Of a stretch of DNA of 64,000 bases, positions 1 to 12,921 are shown in pieces. How positions within the stretch are numbered: position 1 is the stretch's first letter; each line of letters opens with the position of its first letter. The notes beneath the pieces are model-generated. The model was not told where the DNA came from. It saw only the letters and a list, made by a program, of their open reading frames with translations, and ran no database searches. The DNA comes from Ustilaginoidea virens (lineage: Eukaryota > Ascomycota > Sordariomycetes > Hypocreales > Clavicipitaceae): positions 434,001 to 498,000 of the forward strand of contig NC_057318.1 of assembly GCF_000687475.1 (NCBI RefSeq), written 5' to 3'. The translations under genes and the position numbers were made by a program.

Positions 1-2882
1 GAGCCTCTTGTCAACGGTCGCCTTGAGCTCGCCCTGCAGGTAGTCTAGGATGTGGACGCCGGGTTTGGCCACGAGGCGGTCCGGCCCTTCCTTGAGAGAC
101 CCCGGCCGGGGAAGCTTGCGGCCCTTCAGAAAGTCGTTCCACTGTTGCTTGGTGAACACGAATCCCTGCTTTTCCTGGTCGACCAGACAGCTGAGCAGCC
201 GGCTGAGGACAACGACGTCTCGGTTGATGACATTTCCGGTGTAGTGGCAGTACCGCTCTTTGTAGTCGGTGCAGATGCCGAGCAGGTTGTCGTTCATGCT
301 GAACTTGAAAGCCTCGCGGAGAAACAAATCGGAGGCGCCCTCTGGGGTGGGTTGCTGCTGGCGGATTTGCGACAACGGCATGTCCACTTTCCGTATGACG
401 CCCCACTCGACCAGGTCGGAGTCGTTTCCTAGCAAGGAGAGGTCCGTGAAGTTCCTGAAGTTCTGCACGATTTCCCGGTCCCAGATGCTGATGGCTCTGT
501 CGCCGTCGTAGTCTCCCCCGTTGAGCTTGGCGGCCAGGGACAAGGCACCCTTGATGGGGAAGACAATGACGTCTTTCAGGTGGCGTAGCTGCGGCCGGAA
601 CACGACCTTGACCTTTTGGATATCGCTTGGCAGGTGGGCAGGTGCTCTTGCCACCAGAAGTTCCATGCCATCCAGCATCATGTCGCAAAAGTCGTCGGTG
701 CTGAAGTTCTCCGAGAAGATGATGGAGACTTCATCCTCCTCCAAGATACCGTCAAAGTCCACCACCATGAAGAGATAGGTCGACTTGACAGGAATGTTCA
801 TCTTTTCCTTGAGCGTCTCTGCCCTCTGCAGCGCAAGCCCCTTGCAGAGATTCTGCAGATACTTGCAGTGGTTCGCATCGATGCCCATGTCCAACAGGTA
901 TGCTATCGACTCCTCCTTGTCTCGAGGAAGCCCGCCCAAAAAGGGCGCGTGGCCATTCAGGCGGCTGGCCGTGGTTGACCTGCCATGCTGCCACACCTCG
1001 AGTCGGAGATCGAGTGCATCCTTCATCGCCAGAGTTAGCCCGTCGATTTTCTCCTGCAGGCCTTTGCGGAGATTAGCAGCCAGCGCCTCGCGCATGCGCA
1101 GGCGGGAGTGAGCCTGCGCCTCGAGCAGCGGTATGAACTGTTGATTCAAATACGCCTGCCGAGGTGGCTTCGAGTAGTCTTTGACTTCAAACGTGCGATG
1201 GTGCTCGTCCTCGAAACTGCAGTTCCATTTTCTCTGGGACGGGTACGTCACTATCCAGTCTCCGTCTCCGAGCTCGGGGTCGTCGTGGATGATCCAGATC
1301 CCCTTGGCGCTCCCGAAACGGGCTTGAAACGCGCATGGCACGGGTCCCTTTCCACCGATCTTGGCGAAGACGTTGGCCCCCATAGACGGCGACATCCGAC
1401 CGATGCCGTCATTCATCACATTCCCGGTGCCGGGCGCCACAATGTCCTCGGAGCAGTGGTGTATTTGACCCGTCTTTAGCACAACCGTGGCGCGTGTGTC
1501 TGTTAGACCTGCGAGTATGGGTTAGCAGCTGGCTGGGGCTACAATGTGGTGGTTTGACTCTCACTCAGGCCAATTCTCGAAAACAGCTTGGGAAGCTGTT
1601 GGTTGGAGTTGCCGAAGCCTATCAAATAGTCGAGCAACTGGAATCTAGTGATTGGCTGCCTCTTTGATGGATTATGGGCGTCTTCCCCCGGCGGGAGACC
1701 CCCATCGGCAGCTCGGAAACTGTCGCCATTGCCAGCAAAAAGCCATATCCTTCTCCGCTGCACCGTCTGGGAGCCGTTATTGCCCTTGTTTACTCGTTTC
1801 GGCTCTGCTTTTTTGAAATAAAAGACGCCCCATCGGCGTCCCAAGAAGTAGTGCTCCTTGTCATTCAGCCAGCGAGAAATTTCTTCAACATCGGCATCAG
1901 AGCAATTCGTCGTCTTTTTGACATGATCCAACGTAGGGATTAGAAGCTGCAAAACTCTGTCGGCTCCAAAGCGTCGCACTACTCGGTTATTGCCGCCAAC
2001 CTTTAACGGATCCAGATTCAGAAGGAACAACGGCCCGTTGGCATCGGGATTCAACGTCAGCTCCCCGGACAGCACGACTGCATCGTGCCCAGACTGGAAC
2101 GTCTCCAGCCCAAGTTGCCACGCCTTCTCGCAGTTTGGCTGCGGTAGCAGCTTGCCTCTGAACTCTGGCAGCTGGCCAAGGCTCGAACTTAGCACCGCCT
2201 GCTTTTCCCACTGATTTGTGTATTCCAAATCCAAATCTGCGAGCTTCACGCCGCAGTGTAGGGCAGTTCGTGCCGTTTCCCAAAGAATAGGGAACTTGGC
2301 CTTGTTAGAAATCCCATTGGAAAACCTTGCTGTGCTCGAAAAACGCCATCCAGAGTCAGTGGTACCGCTTCCTCTCCGTCCATCTCACAGTCTGTCTTGT
2401 CTCTTTTCTCTTTGGAAATTTCGCTTACGGAAAACATCTGCTAATCTTCTTTTCAAGGCCGGTGGTGGTCCGTAGGTCGTTGCACCAGGCTCACCGTCAG
2501 ATCCAGCCGTGTAACTAGGACAGCTGTAATAATCCGTGAAACAGGCCTCTTCTTCAAAGTCTGAGTCCGATTCGAGAATTGCGGAGAACGAGGTGTTCTT
2601 TGACGAGGTGAAGGATGTGTGTGGGGAAACATCCGTTGCTGAATGTATCGACGAAAATGATGACGAAGCAGTCCCAGACAGCGATGACAGACGAGGCAGA
2701 GTAGAGTTAGCAATGCCTGCTCGGCTCTTTTCGGAGCCAACTAGCGGGACTGTCTGTGTAGTGCTTGGCCTTGTTGGGAGGGACTTGGCCTGACGAGCAA
2801 AGAATGGGGATTGGTCCAGTGGATTTCTCGCACGTTTAGGCGAATGTGAGCCATCGTCACCGGGCTCTCTTTTCCGGGTCAT
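1..2882 (-). CDS. RNA-dependent RNA polymerase, DYDGD type (C-terminus beyond window edge)
   Basis: Cellular RdRP that makes double-stranded RNA for RNA silencing. Three exons fit: 2882-2429, 2329-1565 and 1508-1, with introns 2428-2330 (GTAAGC...ACAG) and 1564-1511 (GTGAGA...GCAG, branch GCTAAC); all joins keep frame. The protein runs off the left edge after about 908 residues. Seen in order: a Ser/Lys-rich N-terminus, the FPILWETARTALHCG segment, WLNDKEHYFLGRRWGVFY, MNDGIGRMSP, FQARFGSAKGIW, the catalytic loop LNGGDYDGD (about residue 739) and the LVDQEKQGF tail motif. These are conserved RdRP landmarks. The DYDGD loop recalls the QDE-1 type; that assignment is inference. The start is uncertain: the frame is open upstream to a stop near 3110 without another ATG, so a 5' exon may exist. 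It faces the transcription factor at 3587 across a shared promoter region. Confidence 0.9.
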
Positions 2883-3586
2883 CAGGATGTCATTCCTGTG
2901 AGCGACACCGTCCGTAAGAAGCAGATGCGTTGACTTTGTTTGCGGTTGCGGATAGAAGGACCTTGGAGATGACTGATTGGCGAGGGTAACGGCTCTACCC
3001 GGCGCTAACGAGACTTGGACCCCCAAGTTTAGGTCCTTTGGATCCACGTAGCGTCGACGTCGGCTCTTTTTTTCAGCACCCAACCAGACACGGAGGTGTC
3101 CCTAGGCTGTGGGCATTCCTACCAGCTTGTTGACGGCTGAAGAAGATGAATATCACGGCCCCTGGGGATCAACAGTTTTCTACAGTGGCGCCGTGGCGTA
3201 GTGCGGGGCAACGTCACTTGCCAGCTGCACGGCGTAAACGGCGGCCGTCCGCCCCGCTCACCTGGACTTTGCACTGTAAATGTACTGTGTAGCTAGGCGT
3301 GCTTCAGTCTTGGCACACAGTGGGGTTTCGCCCAGCTGCTCTAATTTCCCCCTCCCTCCTCCGGTCCGCCTCAGGTCCGCCTCAGGTCCGCCTCAGGTCG
3401 AAGTCAAGGGAAAGTCAGGTCACGTCGCATCACGGATATCGCCGAGCTCGGGCTCGTGTTTGGTACTAAGATTGGGCAATACTGCGTCTTAGTGCTGCAG
3501 AGTACTTGGGCGGGATTGCAATCGCAATCTGCCGTCGTTTCCTCGTTACCACCCATTCACGCATCTGCCGTCATGACACGACCATC
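2883..3586. promoter_or_regulatory. Divergent promoter region between the RdRP and the Zn2Cys6 gene
   Basis: This spacer separates two diverging start codons and must carry both promoters. The part up to about 3100 is open in the RdRP frame and could be RdRP 5' coding sequence or leader. An 11-bp unit (AGGTCCGCCTC) is repeated in tandem around 3363-3398. I see no clear TATA box. Confidence 0.5.
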
Positions 3587-6358
3587 ATGACCCTCATGGC
3601 CGAGACTGCGACCCAGCCAGACCAGTCCACTCCCATTGATGAGCTCACGCCAGAGGAGGCCAGCCGCATCATCCAGTCTCGTCGAAAAGTCCGCTATGGT
3701 AAGTGGCCAAGCCACTGCGCAACCTGTTGATTCGCTTTTCAGCACACACAAACCTGTGTCTGGGCCAGTCCGTTCCAAGCTTCTTGTTTCATTCCACCAT
3801 GTGCGTGGGGTTAATCCACCTCCAGGGACCGCATGCTGGCCGTGTCGGCGGCGGAAAGTAAAGTGTAACAACAAGCAGCCGTGTGAGAACTGCGTCAAAA
3901 GGGAACACGCTCAGCTATGCTCCTACAGACCCGATCGCTGCTTGGCGACCAAAAATGCCTCTTCCGTCGACGCTGGTCAGTCTCGAAAGCGGACGCGCTC
4001 ATCACCCGATGCACCCGAGGAGCTGGCCCGAGAATCCGAGCACGGCGATGGTTGGCCGAGGACGATGGGTACGTTTTCGTTGATTGTAAATACACTCGGC
4101 TTTCGACTATTCATTTACGCCCTCGTCCCCTGGTCTAACGCTCTGCGTGCAGAACTACCAACCAGCGTTGACGACTCCGAATCCGTCGAATCGGTCGGGG
4201 ATCGTTACTTGGGCCAGAATAGCATCCCGGCATTGCTCCGAGAGCAGTCATCTCCAAACGAGGAGAATGACAGCGTCGATATTCGGCGCGACTTGCGGTC
4301 CATACTGGGTTTGGACACCTCGGCACCTTTCCCTCTCATGTCGTCGCACCATTTACAACGACTAGCTCACGATATCTCGGCCGAGCTGCCATCTGACAGA
4401 GAGGTGTTGAAGTACGTAACATGCCCTTGTACATGCCCATCTCTTGGCCGGTGTGTTGCTGACTAGTGTCGTGCCTGTGCAGTCTGTTTCGCACATATAA
4501 GCAGATTCCTCAGCCGTTTTGGGGATTCGTATGCGACATTGACGAATTCGAATCCAGGCTCATGGTCTATCTCGAGGATCGATCTCGCAACGCCTCTAGC
4601 TCCATGAGATCCACCAGACCAGTTGCCGCGTCTTGGCTCGCGATTCTCTTTGCAGTGCTGGCGGTGGGTTCTCAATACCATGAGTCTCCCTACCACATTC
4701 GCACACGAGATTCTCAGAAATATATTCAAATCTCCTTTCACTTCTTACGGCTTGGGAATTTCCTGTCAAGGTATATTGCCTTTTGCTTAGCTCGGATGGT
4801 GTAAGCAGATTTTTTTAACAGGTCCAGACCCTCCTTCGACTCGATCCAAGCGCTGCTGCTCACCAGTTTCGTCCTTTTGAACGACATGAAAGCAGAGGCC
4901 TCGTGGGCGCTGACAGGACTGACATGCCGACTGGCACAGTCGCTGGGTTTGCATCGACCGGCTGTCAGACTCGAGGGCCGGGACGGTGTTCCGGCGGATG
5001 CCAAGGCGAAAGAAATGACTCGAAGGAAGTTGTGGTGGACATGCGTATGGCATGATACCCTAACTTCACTATCGTTTGATCGGTAAGTCTCTCATCGATT
5101 CCCGTTATCCGAGCCCTTTATTCACAACGCGACTACAAGTTGCCCAATGACAGGTTTCCCTAGCTGCGACATTCCCGTCAGCTCCGAGGCACCATCTGGC
5201 AAGTACACATACCTCGAAATGATGTATCATCTCATCGAGGTCATCTCCCGCCGTCTCAATCCCGATGCCATGGCCACATCCTCCTATCAACAAACAGTGG
5301 ACAACTGCGAGGCTGTGGAAAGCCTCAGGCGACGTTCCCTTCCTCACATGCAGAACAAGGACCAATGCAGAACGGCGCTGCATCGTCTACAGTATTACGC
5401 CATCCGACTTCATACGTCGTTTGTGATTTCGGTTGCCTGCCGCCCGGCGCTCAGACGAACATGCGACTTTGATCCCGAGAAGAAAAGGGAGCTGGCGGGA
5501 AGATGCAAGGACAACCTGACCGAGACGGTCCGCATGTTCTTGGCCATGCACCAGTTGTCCGTGATTCCGACCCGAAGCTGGGCCTTTACTTACCACGGTC
5601 TCTCGTCGGCCCTCCTTCTGGGCATCCTGTGCGAAACCAAGACCGACCCGGAAATCCGCCGACTCCAAGGAGACCTGATTGCCGCCTTATCTGCTACGGC
5701 TGCAAAGGACGCCAGCTCCCCCGGGCCGCACATTGCAGTGAGCGCCAGGGACATTGAGCTTTCCGGGCCCCTTTGGCGCGCGCTTACCGCCCTGAAAAAT
5801 ATCTACGAGCACGGCACCGTGACAGGCACGTCTGCCAAAAGTGACGGTTATAACGGCGCGGTCTCTGGGAGCGCTACTCGAGCCCCTCTACTGCCTCCGT
5901 TCATGCTGGGCCACGCGAGCGCATCGGGCCCGAATCAGCAGCAGCACGGCGCCACCGATCCTCATAAAGATGCAGCCCTGGCTATGGCCGAGATGCAAAA
6001 CGGTGTGTCGTTGGAGTTTCCGGGGTACGTTTTTTTTCCCCCCTCACACATGGACAAAGTCATGTACGCTTTACAGTTTCTCATGAAGTGTAGGCCTGCA
6101 TACGGGCAGAGCCTACCAGTTCTTGGTCTCGACGGTCTGCCACTTACAGTCGATCAAACGCAGTTAATGGCGCCCATGGACTTATACAATTCCATCTGGG
6201 GTGGTAAGTTGGTGGCTTCTCCTGGTCAAGCACATCACATACTTAAGACAATAATGATAGAATCTCTCGATCCCTGGAATGCCAACGTAGACGCACTAAA
6301 TTACGACTTTATTGCCCAGCCGCCACCCGGACAACCTCAGCAGCAGTTCTACTTTTAG
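3587..6358 (+). CDS. Zn2Cys6 fungal-specific transcription factor
   Basis: Nuclear DNA-binding regulator of the Gal4 class. The ATG at 3587 is followed by a first exon to 3698; inferred introns are 3699-3825, 4069-4152, 4412-4482, 4771-4821, 5083-5139, 6025-6093 and 6204-6260, all keeping frame. The binuclear cluster reads ACWPCRRRKVKC, then PCENCVKREHAQLC, with six cysteines in the usual spacing near residues 43-70. A middle homology region (fungal_trans) follows, recognisable from SWALTGLTCRLAQSLGLHR and LWWTCVWHDTLTSLSFDRCPM. The 5083 intron must end at an AAG acceptor, because the better-looking CAG at 5153 gives an immediate stop. The 6025 intron is optional, since the frame is open through it. 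The target pathway cannot be told from sequence; neither neighbour is an obvious target. Confidence 0.9.
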
Positions 6359-6799
6359 GATCTCTCGATGATATGTCTTTTTTTCTTTCTTCTTCGTCTT
6401 CGTCTTCTTCTTCTTCCAACTAGCGATGCGAGTGGGCGGTGAGACATTGGGACGGCGTTGTTTGTATGTTACAGAGTGTGGGCGATGCAATTTACATGCA
6501 TTGCATCAAAAGGTGTCGTCAGTGCTCTCTTTGATCATCTTTCGCTTCCAAAGCGTCGGATCGCACGAGGTTACACGCTTGTGAGCGATAAACACATCGT
6601 CGACAATCAAGGCTCATCATCCGACAGGTTCACGGCACCATTGATGGATTTATTTTTGAACGGACGGACACAGGATGGATTATGCCGTGACACCACAATT
6701 GGGGGTGTCTATTTGCTTTGCATTTCTATCCTTTTTTTTCTTCTTTTTTGTTTTTGTTTTTTTTTTTTTTTCCTTACGAATTCCCATGATTGAGTGCAC
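6359..6799. other. Convergent 3' spacer between the transcription factor and RIO1
   Basis: No gene seen. It holds the 3' ends of two converging genes and long pyrimidine runs (6378-6416 and 6722-6774). Several polyadenylation signals are possible but none is distinctive. Confidence 0.5.
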
Positions 6800-8588
6800 C
6801 TACTTCTTTCTCCGGGAAGTAGTCGACACAATCTTTTTCTTCAAATGTTTTGGCATTTTGTCTTTCCGCTTTTCGCGCTTAGCTTCCTTTACGGCTTGTT
6901 TATGTTGCTGTGCCAAGTCAGCGCCTCGATCGGAGATACCAGACCATGATTGATGGAAAAACGATTTCGGGGACCCTCACCTTCTTCTCATCCTTGTCCT
7001 CAAACTTGCGCCCTCTAGGCGGCCCCTTTTCGAAGCGGCTCTCGTCGCCGGATTCATCCCCGCTAGACAAGGTGGCGCCGTCGTCAGACTCGTCTTGCGA
7101 GCCCTGGTCTTGTTCGTCTTGACCGTTTGGCTGAACGACCTGGTCTGCCAGGAGGTTGCTGTAGACTAGATCGCCGCCCTGGCCCTTGCTGAGCTTTTGG
7201 GCGTCCGTCTCGATGCTGTAGACCTGCTCGAGCGTCTGGGGAATGTACTGGTTGCGGAAGACTTGGTTGTCGACCTCGAGCTCGGCGGCTGCTTCGTCGT
7301 CGTCGTCGGCGCCGCTCTCCTGGCGCGTCTCGTACAGCTTCTCCAGCGCCTGGCTCGTGGCCGGCTCCTCCACGGCGCCCTCGCTTGCCGTGATGAAGTT
7401 GAAGATGGCGCGGTCGGGGAGCGTGTCGACGCCTTTGCGCCTGAAGAAGTCGCCCACGTTCTTGATGTCCATGCGAAGGAACTCGAGCGAGCGGGGGTGG
7501 TCGGGCTCCACGCTCTGCGACACGTCGATGATGTACAGGGTGCCGTCGTGGTAGAGGATGTTGTACTCGCTCAGGTCGGCGTGCACGAGCCTGCAGACCT
7601 GGTACATCTTGCGCATGATGGCCAGCAGCTGCAGGTACAGCGCGCGCCACAGCCGCTCGGCACGGTCGCCCTCGGCCGGCAGGACGGCGTCCCGCAGCCG
7701 GGGGTACGCCCAGCCCTTGGCGTCGCCGAGGAAGCCCATCAGCAGGACGTGCAGCTTGAGGCTGATGGGCTCCGGGCAGGGGATGCCGGCGTTGTGGATG
7801 CGCCGCAGGTTGCGGAACTCCTTCTCCGCCCACAGCTTGACCATCTTGCGGCTGTTGCCCTTGTCGAAGCCGGCCTTGAACCTGTGCTCGCCGGCAATGT
7901 AGCGCTCCCGGTCCTTGAAGACGAGGATGGCCGTCTTGTACACCTTGACGGCCCTCTGGGCGACGCCTCCCGTCCTGTCGTCGGCCAGGATGGCGCCGTA
8001 GACGTTGGCCTCCTTGCCGGTGCTGATGGCGCCGTGCACCTCGCTCACGAGCCCGCGGTTGATCATCTGCAGCAGGATCATGCGGGTGCGCTGGTCGAGG
8101 ACCTGCTCGCTCGTGGCGCGGTCGGCCTTGTCCTTGTCCCTCTCCCTCTCGCCGCCCTGCTTGACCGAGTCTAGGCGGATCTTGGCGGCGTGCCGGGCGA
8201 GCATGGCCACCTGGTCGTCCACGCTGGCAAACGTGTTTGCCGTCGGCCTGTGCTGCTGGTTCGAGCGGGGGAGGGGGGCCCCGCCGTTGGTGTTTTGGAG
8301 CTGGCGCTGGCGATTGTACGTCTTTGCGAGGTCTCTGGCATCGCCTGCGAATTCCTCGTCGTCCACGTCGTCGTCGGCGTCGTCGTCGTCATCGTGGAAG
8401 ATGTCGTCGAGGTCGTCTCCGTCGGCGTCGTCTCCGGGGTCCAGGGCGCCGCGGGGCTTGCGCACCTCTGGCGGCGCTTGTTGGACGGGCTCAACGTAGC
8501 CCTGGTTGGCGGTGTATGTGAAGGGAGGTTCGTGGGGCGCGGCTGCGGCTGCGGCTGCGGCTGCGGCTGCGGTGGTGTCTTGCGGCAT
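6800..8588 (-). CDS. RIO1: RIO1 atypical serine/threonine kinase
   Basis: Atypical protein kinase/ATPase acting in the cytoplasm in the last steps of 40S ribosomal subunit maturation. Predicted 571 residues in two exons, 8588-6981 and 6907-6800, with intron 6980-6908 (GTGAGG...CACAG). The spliced tail EKKQHKQAVKEAKREKRKDK followed by a Lys-rich end is typical of the family; reading through the intron gives an untypical tail. Seen: an N-terminal poly-Ala run and a long Asp-rich acidic stretch, the P-loop-like STGKEANVY (about 189-197), the catalytic loop LVHADLSEYN (Asp about 338) and the metal-binding IIDVSQ (about 353-358). The ATG at 8588 is the first in frame. Poly-Ala is encoded by a GCTGCG-type repeat, so its length may vary between strains. 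Confidence 0.96.
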
Positions 8589-11022
8589 GCTGGGCTTTTT
8601 GTCTCCGCGTTTCTGCTTGTCTTTGTGCGGTTGCGGTGTTGTCCAATGCTTCTCAGCAATCAAGCAGGCGATTCCCGGTGGTGAGATATGAAGAGGCGGC
8701 GGGTTCCTTGCTCGCCACTGCGCCGAGAAGAATGCGGAAAATGCAAAGCTTTATAGAGCGAGGAGTCATGCACCGCTTGCGACTGCATCCATAAACCTCG
8801 CCCGTATGGTAGGCAGCACTGGTGTCCTTTTTTTTTTTTTTTTCTCTTCTTCTTTTTTTTTTTCTGTGCCTCTTCTGCCAATCTCGATGGCTCAAAAGTC
8901 AGGCTCGAGCGGGCGGTTGACCCCACCGTTGTTGGAGTCGCCCCCTCACGGCAAAAATCTGGGTTTCAACCCAGCGGTGGGTGACTCACGGAGGGGCAGA
9001 AAAATCGACGTCGGCGGAAGCAGCGCTAAGAAATTCGTGCCTCTGGGCGGATTCCGGGCTTTTGTGCGGCCACTGAAAAGGTCCCTCCTTTGAAAATTTG
9101 CGGGCAAGGTACATTGCTCGGCCCACTTACGCTGCCGATGCGAATCACGATGACTTCTTCCCAGTCAACCATGACTCCGTGACCGAAGGTGTTGTCCTGG
9201 TGCACGACGTTTGTGCACGTCTGGGCACCCGGGATAGGTCGGCGGGACACCGGCAGGAAACCGGCAGGAAACAGGCAGGAACAGGCGGGAAACAGGCATC
9301 TGTTTTTACGTCGGGACATTCACTGCAGTGCCAAATTTGGATGCAAGCGCAGCCTCCTCGACGCGCGTCGATTCAGCGTCGGGAGCGGGCATTCCCTCAG
9401 CACGTGTACGTTGCGATGCGGCCTGCCGCTTTCCGTATGTTTTCACCTCGGGAAAATTGTGCGATGTTCATGGCCATGTTCCAGTTGGGTTTTGCAAAGA
9501 ACTGGATCCGTGGGCTGGCTGGTGGCATTCGTCTCGGGCTGTATTGTGAACTCCAATCAAGGGGTCAGTCGACTGGCTACGCCTTTTTCTTTGGTGAACA
9601 AGGACAACGGGGCAGGGAAGCAAATCGACGGACTCTTCTTCTCCGTTGTTTGTTCCTCGCATGTTTTCCGATGTTTCCGGCACAAAAGCAGCGAGCGGGT
9701 GGGTGCATGTGGCCATGAACAAGTGCCATACATTTCAAATGTGTACATAATGCCATTGTTGTTGTTGTTCTTCCAGGGCTTCCATCAGGTTCCAGAGAGA
9801 TCCAGCCGCCCGCCCACCCGGCCTTGTGCCTCTTGCAGGCCTATTGACTCTGGCCAAGACAAGGCCGTGCAACAACAGCAACGACAACAACAGCAACAAC
9901 AACAAAGATCCTTCAAAGGACCACTGGCATGGCATGTTGCCCGCCCAGAACCCGCCGAGATTGAACAGCCCTCATCGGGCCTTCTCGGGCTGTCAGCCTT
10001 GCGACATGGATGCATGCTCAGCACCCAAGAAGCCCCAGGCCCGGCTTGTGCTTGTGACGAGCCGAACAAAAACAAAGCAGGCAGCAAAGACGCCACTGCG
10101 GTCGAGACCGACACCGACCCCGACCCAGGTCGCACCAGACCAGACACGAAGATGATGATGAACTAGTGCCGTCTTCCAAAAGGGGGCTGAACGCGCTGGG
10201 CCGACCTTCTAGCCCCGATTACCGATTACCCCAGGAATGTGCTCTGTACGGAGTACTTGCCTCTTATCTTGCCGCACTAAAATCCCAACGGGTCTGTCAT
10301 AGACTCACGAGTCACAAGGCAACCAGGATAGGACGGACTGCATAGATCATAGCGGCAGCCACGCCCCCCCCTCCCTCTCCTCCCTCTCCTCCGATCCGAG
10401 GAATTTCGAACTTTGCATGTCATGACTACGCCTGTTCAGGTTGAGTCACACGTCATCGCCTCATGACTCGACCAACCACCAATCAGAGGCCGACTCCCCG
10501 GCATGACGATATAAGTCGCAATCGCCTTCGCCTCTTTGTTGGAGATGGCCAGATCTTGGTCCTACCACCTTTTCCAGGGCACCTGCGGTTCTCCTCCTTT
10601 CATCAGCTAGCAGCTGCTGTTCTTTCTATCTGCATCTCAGTACCTTGACCTTTCTTTGTTTTTTTTTTGTTTCTTTTTTTGTTTTTTTTTTTTTCTATTT
10701 TTTTTTCTTCTGTTTCTTCTGACGGCTTGAGGTGAGTTTAGAGTCTCCCGCTCATCGCCTGGTGCTAGATCTTGTCACTGACACGATGCGGATGCGGATG
10801 AGCAGACGCAAGTTTCCGAAACCGTCCATTTCGGCAGTCGTCCTTGATAACATTTGACATTTTCACCCTAATTCTTCCCGACGAGCCAGACTCGATTTTC
10901 TGCCTCTCGGAGATATTATATCAGCAAACATACACACGCCGGCATCGCCACCCTTTTCAACCATCTAGCCTACCTGCCGCACCAACCCACCTAAAGAGAT
11001 CAAACACTGTCCTGGTTTTGAC
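8589..11022. other. Intergenic region, 2.4 kb
   Basis: No credible gene. An open frame at 9189-10166 is low-complexity with no recognisable domain and looks spurious. Present are a T-rich tract at 8826-8862, degenerate 10-bp GGCAGGAAAC-like tandem units at 9250-9300, a CAA/CAG-rich microsatellite at 9868-9905, a TATA-like ATATAAG at 10509 and a long T-rich leader tract (10650-10715) before the gene at 11023. Confidence 0.5.
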
Positions 11023-12006
11023 ATGATGGCTCCGCTCCACAACAGCCTTGTATCAAGGGACGCGTTCAAAGCAGCACATCAAAGAGACTACCAACGTCGT
11101 CTGCTCAGGCCCCAGCATCGTTCCCTCAATCGTCTTATCCGTTCCCATGCCAAACAGCTGGTTGAATCCGGACAAGTCGACATTTTTCCCGACTGCAAGC
11201 ACGACCACGGAGCTTTCGACAAGGCCAGCATACGAAACCACATCGAGCAGGATCTCCGCAGCGTGCACCACAACCTGGCCAAGGCAGAAAACAATCATAA
11301 TCGTCCGCGCAGGCCCGATCGCCAGGAAGACGGTACCGATCTCGCATACAGCGACATCGAGCTCCCCTCGGATAGATGCCGCCTCGTTCGGCAACCGACC
11401 TTGGAAAGAGAAGACGCTTTCCACGACGCATCGACCGTCAAGGGCAAGATACACATTCGCCGCCGCCTAGAATCCGGCAATGACGACGAACAGGTTGCCC
11501 ACCTCTACCAGGTGGGACTGCTCTACGACGACGAGCAGGACAGTGCAAGCGACAGCTTCAACCTAAACAGCATCCAGCACGCTGAGCCGCTCTTCCCCAT
11601 CCGCCCCGCCAGGCGGGCGCAAAAGCATAGAGCCGGCAAGGGCGGCGTCAACCAACCCTTGCATCTTGACCTGTCCTTCTCGGACCTGGGCGACGACGAG
11701 GCTCTTGCCCAGTATTTCATGGCCGCTGCTCGTCCGGACTCCGAGAATGGCCAAGACGAGACTGTTCAGCATCGCGGGTCGGCTGGGCTGCACACTCCCC
11801 TGCGCGTCATTTACGAGCTCATTAGCTCTCAGCCTTCGTTTGACGTGGATGCTTGTCAACCGCCTGATTTGGTCACCGATGTGCTTTCTGACTATGACTG
11901 TTTTTCGGATTCCGAGCTAGACGACACCCCTTCCCAACGGGAGGTGCAAGAACATGCAAACAACGCGCCCGCCGATGCCTGGGTCATACTGGGGGACGAC
12001 TCGTAG
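11023..12006 (+). CDS. Hypothetical acidic protein
   Basis: A single-exon open frame of 327 residues that I do not recognise. Codon use and composition look coding. The N-terminal third is basic with several Arg-rich segments (for example QRRLLRPQHRSLNRLIR). The remainder is rich in Asp, Glu and Ser and predicted mostly disordered. The C-terminus ends in DAWVILGDDS after an acidic patch, SDYDCFSDSELDD. There is no signal peptide or membrane segment. The start is the first of two adjacent ATGs (11023 and 11029), preceded by a pyrimidine-rich leader that is common in fungal 5' UTRs. It converges with the TDP2-like gene. Nuclear or cytosolic location is a guess. Confidence 0.7.
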   Translation: MMAPLHNSLVSRDAFKAAHQRDYQRRLLRPQHRSLNRLIRSHAKQLVESGQVDIFPDCKHDHGAFDKASIRNHIEQDLRSVHHNLAKAENNHNRPRRPDRQEDGTDLAYSDIELPSDRCRLVRQPTLEREDAFHDASTVKGKIHIRRRLESGNDDEQVAHLYQVGLLYDDEQDSASDSFNLNSIQHAEPLFPIRPARRAQKHRAGKGGVNQPLHLDLSFSDLGDDEALAQYFMAAARPDSENGQDETVQHRGSAGLHTPLRVIYELISSQPSFDVDACQPPDLVTDVLSDYDCFSDSELDDTPSQREVQEHANNAPADAWVILGDDS

Positions 12007-12921
12007 CGGGTCCGGTCCGCCAGGGGATCCTCCTGTGCCGGGGAGTTTGGTTGCAAGTACGAAAGGTTTGATACCGGCAATGTGTTGCAACTGTGCTCTG
12101 GCTTTCTTTTGCTGCAGACTGCACCGACAGTGCTGGCGCGCCGGCTGCCTCTTTTACTGGTAGATAATTTACAGCGTAACTCAATATGAATATTGGAAAA
12201 AATGGCTCGCTTTTTTTAATTCTCTTTCCGCATGTGTTCGTGAGCGATGAGACAGAGATCTTCAAGTTGCACGAGTAACGACATGTGCAACGGGGGCGCG
12301 TAGTCTTTGATGTACACATTTACATGCTCGGGTCTTTACGAAGCATATTTTAAAATGATTTGCCGGTATTTTCTTTCAAAAGCGCCGAAAGACCGCCCAT
12401 GGTCATGGTAGCATACGTTTGCGGGCAAAGGCCGCTTCCCCATGATAGGACAGCCATCAGGGATAGAAGGCATTGCGTTACCACGGCGGGAAGCGTCCTT
12501 TGCATGCGGAATGTGTGCTATGCTATTGCCGTGGCGAAGCATAGGCTCACTCCTGAGAAGCAGGCTGCCGCTCGCGATGCCAACGCCCGCAAGCATACAT
12601 TCACTCGGGAGAAGCAGGCATGCTCATCACTGACGGACGCCAGTTTCCCCCGATGGCCGGCCACGCACAGGTCGGCGCCTCTACTCACTCCATCGTGCCA
12701 TTCCTGCTACGACACGCTGGGTTCTGGCGACGAACGGACTACTTTTTTGGACCCAACTTGGGGGTGTCATTACTGCGGTTGAAACAAGCTCCAGCCGAGA
12801 CAGCCATCACGACGAAGACGCAGCCCAAAAAACTGACGACCGCTCTTACCGCAGCCCACCCTTTTCTTCCTTGCGTTTTTGTTCGTTTTTTTCCCAATTT
12901 CCCGCAAAGACACGTGGACCC
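12007..12921. other. Convergent intergenic spacer
   Basis: It carries the 3' ends of the two flanking genes. Short open frames on both strands show no domain or coding character. I see nothing else in it. Confidence 0.45.

Noticed and set aside
6025..6093. Read-through of this stretch as coding in the transcription factor
   Set aside because: Possible since the frame stays open, but GTACGT and TAG ends and the poly-T/C content favour an intron; left as uncertain.
9189..10166. Open frame of 325 residues on the plus strand
   Set aside because: Low-complexity, runs through tandem GGCAGGAAAC units and a CAA/CAG repeat, no domain, and a competing frame overlaps it. Likely chance in GC-rich spacer.
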